This document shows positions 62,676-64,000 of a DNA stretch of 64,000 bases, piece by piece; position 1 is the stretch's first letter, and the number at the start of each line of letters is the position of its first letter. The position numbers and the translations under genes were made by a program. The stretch spans positions 310,001 through 374,000 of the forward strand of contig JADJWI010000003.1 of the NCBI GenBank assembly GCA_016716435.1, given 5' to 3'. Source of the DNA: Acidobacteriota bacterium. GTDB lineage: Bacteria; Acidobacteriota; Blastocatellia; Pyrinomonadales; Pyrinomonadaceae. The notes under the pieces were generated by a model. The model searched no databases, was not told the DNA's origin, and saw nothing but the letters and a program-made list of their open reading frames with translations.

Positions 62676-62700
62676 TTAAATGTTCTTTAACGACATTTAA
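62676..62700. promoter_or_regulatory. Candidate operator: 8-bp inverted repeat
   Basis: TTAAATGT (62676-62683) and ACATTTAA (62693-62700) are perfect inverted repeats nine bases apart, between divergent recF and the TlpA-like gene and 20 bases before the ATG at 62721. The geometry suits a dimeric repressor of the TlpA-like gene. Confidence 0.5.
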
Positions 62701-62720
62701 ACATCTGGGTCTCCCAAACA

Positions 62721-63230
62721 ATGCGTCTAGCCACTATAATATTTACATTGCTCCTGATCGCCGGCGGTGCCGCCGGGCAGCAGCAGCTGCGTATTGGGAA
62801 TCCGGCGCCTGAGTTTACGGCTCAGTCGCTGGAAGGCGGCGTTTTTGATTCGAAACAGCTTCAAGGCAAGGTTATCGTAATGACCTTTTGGTCAACCCGC
62901 TGTGCCGTTTGCCACGGCGAGATCCCGAAGCTGAACCAGCTCGTCGAACGTTACCGCGGGAAAGATGTTGTCTTTCTTGCAATGACGATGGAGAATGACG
63001 CCCGAATCCAGCCCTATCTCAAGAAGAACCCGTTCACGTTCAGCATCATCCCGAACAGCTTCGGCGTTCTGCTGAAATTCGCCGATATGGACGCCGGGGG
63101 ACGGGTGAACATGGGATATCCGGCGCACTTCCTGATCAGCCGATCGGGTAAGATCGGCCACCGGACCGATGGTTTCGACAAGGCTTCTAACATCGACGCA
63201 CAGATACAAAAATTACTTGTTTCCGACTAG
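62721..63230 (+). CDS. Secreted TlpA/ResA-like thioredoxin-fold protein
   Basis: The 169-residue protein has a signal peptide cleaved near GAAGQ. The thioredoxin-fold domain has IGNPAPEFTAQSLEGG, the redox pair C61-A-V-C64 in FWSTRCAVCHGEIPKLN and a cis-Pro in GYPAHFLISRSGKI. It probably reduces or exchanges disulfides in the periplasm. A strong terminator follows at 63263. Confidence 0.88.
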   Translation: MRLATIIFTLLLIAGGAAGQQQLRIGNPAPEFTAQSLEGGVFDSKQLQGKVIVMTFWSTRCAVCHGEIPKLNQLVERYRGKDVVFLAMTMENDARIQPYLKKNPFTFSIIPNSFGVLLKFADMDAGGRVNMGYPAHFLISRSGKIGHRTDGFDKASNIDAQIQKLLVSD

Positions 63231-63262
63231 AGAGCTTAGATCAGTCTCTTTACTCCTTAAAA

Positions 63263-63297
63263 GTCCGGCTGTTGGGGAACAGCCGGACATTTTTTTC
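63263..63297 (+). terminator. Terminator after the TlpA-like gene
   Basis: GTCCGGCTGTT (63263-63273) pairs perfectly with AACAGCCGGAC (63278-63288) around GGGG, followed by ATTTTTTTC. Confidence 0.95.
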
Positions 63298-63393
63298 TTT
63301 GCCCGGCGGGCGTTCCGTTCAGCGGATCAGCCACAATGGGGGTTGTCCCGGTGCCGGATTTACGCTATATTCTCATTTCGCCCCGCAACAGCC

Positions 63394-63479
63394 GGAGGGG
63401 TAGCCTAATTGGTAAGGCAGTAGTCTTGAAAACTACCGCGAGTGATCGCTTGCAGGTTCGAGTCCTGTCCCCTCCGCCA
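63394..63479 (+). tRNA. tRNA-Ser (anticodon UGA)
   Basis: The 86-base gene has acceptor GGAGGGG/CCCCTCC, a D arm GCCTAATTGGTAAGGC, anticodon stem GTAGT/ACTAC with loop CTTGAAA (anticodon TGA at 63427-63429), a long variable arm (CGCGAGTGATCGCTTG) typical of class II serine tRNAs, and T arm CAGG/CCTG around TTCGAGT. The 3' CCA is encoded. It reads UCA and UCG codons. The anticodon is UGA, not UCA, so this is not a selenocysteine tRNA. Confidence 0.96.
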
Positions 63480-63605
63480 TCTCATATCCACGACCCTTTC
63501 GACCGAAATTTGTTGACCCAGCGAGAGAATTAGGGTACTTTTGCAAATGAATGATGGTTCATTCATTTGCCCGCTCCGGCTTGGGATACGGCTTTCTTTC
63601 GTCTA

Positions 63606-64000
63606 ATGTCTCGCATTCAGAAAAACGCCGCGGCGACCCGTTCGGTCGTCACAGATAAGCGCAACGCGATCCACCGTGCGGCGGTCGAGGTCTTTGCGGC
63701 AAAGGGCTATTTCAGTTCAAAAGTCGCAGATATCGCCTCGGCGGCCGGGGTTGCGGACGGCACCGTTTATCTCTATTTCAAAAGCAAGGAAGAGATTCTC
63801 CACTACATCTTTGACCGGGCGATGGAGGAATTCATCGGAGACGGCCTCCGCGAACTTGCCGCGATCAAGAGCCCGGCGGAAAAGCTTCGCCGGGTCGCGG
63901 AACTGCACCTTGAGCGGCTCGGGGCTGATCGTGATCTTGCCGTTGTTTTTCAGGTAGAGCTTCGCGGTTCTACGAAGTTTATGAGCGAATTCTCGCGTGC
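63606..64000 (+). CDS. TetR/AcrR-family regulator, 3' end outside the window
   Basis: An open frame from ATG at 63606 runs to the edge (131 codons). The N-terminal helix-turn-helix is AVEVFAAKGYFSSKVADIAS...GVADGTVYLYFKSKEEIL, the TetR hallmark. The ligand-binding part begins with HYIFDRAMEEF and continues with LHLERLGADRDLAVVFQVEL, which resembles fatty-acid-type TetR regulators, but that is uncertain. No adjacent target gene is visible. Confidence 0.9.
   Translation, partial: MSRIQKNAAATRSVVTDKRNAIHRAAVEVFAAKGYFSSKVADIASAAGVADGTVYLYFKSKEEILHYIFDRAMEEFIGDGLRELAAIKSPAEKLRRVAELHLERLGADRDLAVVFQVELRGSTKFMSEFSR

Noticed and set aside
63394..63479. Possible selenocysteine tRNA
   Set aside because: The long variable arm and anticodon letters UGA look tempting, but a tRNA-Sec needs anticodon UCA and an 8-bp acceptor stem. 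This one reads serine codons.

Overview
The window looks like chromosomal DNA from a GC-rich (roughly 55-60 %), free-living, Gram-negative bacterium. The best guess is Acidobacteriota, class Blastocatellia, near Pyrinomonadaceae. This rests on long secreted FG-GAP/VCBS proteins with repeated DGDGR(T/S)D...VYRPS.GVWY..RSSDS units, paired DUF3857/transglutaminase proteins, bactofilin, the fused HisB and HisIE enzymes and the style of the intergenic repeats. No phage, CRISPR array or intact insertion sequence was seen. The taxonomy is inference, not a search result.

Layout. 0-5 kb: a secreted SurA-N-like protein and a 1240-residue FG-GAP repeat protein. 4.7-11.9 kb (minus): a complete, tightly overlapped histidine operon, hisG-D-C-B-H-A-F-IE, preceded by a His-rich leader peptide and a terminator hairpin, i.e. 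a transcription attenuator. 12-17.7 kb (plus): a small zinc-ribbon protein, an FHA-membrane-peptidase-like fusion, a 1049-residue VWA protein and a spermidine-synthase-like protein. 17.7-22.9 kb (minus): a sulfur cluster, transcribed as arsR, rhodanese/DUF2892, MBL-rhodanese (persulfide dioxygenase type), DUF2202 ferritin-like lipoprotein, TauE/SafE exporter, a very small membrane protein with an in-frame UGA, DUF302, and a CCC1/VIT1 transporter. 22.9-23.8 kb: gene-free and full of short quasi-periodic repeats. 23.8-29.4 kb: Spy/CpxP-like protein, dxs, a DsbA/VKOR pair, and an ECF sigma with its RskA-type anti-sigma. 29.4-33.4 kb: two paralogous DUF3857/transglutaminase proteins, one of which has lost all three catalytic residues. 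33.7-39.4 kb: class I aldolase, two AT-richer lipoproteins, an S2P-CBS protease, cdaA and cdaR. 39.7-51.6 kb: esterase, O-antigen-ligase-like protein with a PDZ insert, serine hydrolase, ttcA, bactofilin, mscL, 5-FCL, mnmA, PhoX-like protein and a Tat-exported SGNH hydrolase. 52-58.7 kb: MATE pump, aat, ywbE, second serine hydrolase, a saccharopine-dehydrogenase-like oxidoreductase, orphan higA, AT-rich unknowns and a decayed inverted-repeat element carrying a transposase remnant. 58.9-64 kb: gyrB, recF, TlpA-like protein, tRNA-Ser(UGA) and a TetR regulator cut by the window end.

The most interesting item is at 18.88-19.07 kb. A 29-codon membrane ORF inside the sulfur operon stops at UGA. The same frame continues with U-L-R-G-A-C, and 16 bases downstream of the UGA begins a perfect 6-bp hairpin whose loop is GGUCU, the apical sequence of the E. 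coli fdhF SECIS. I propose a new small membrane selenoprotein working with persulfide dioxygenase and the sulfite exporter. Second is the his attenuator, with 7 His codons in a 22-codon leader. Several promoters here also place the start codon within about ten bases of the predicted transcription start, which suggests leaderless mRNAs are common.
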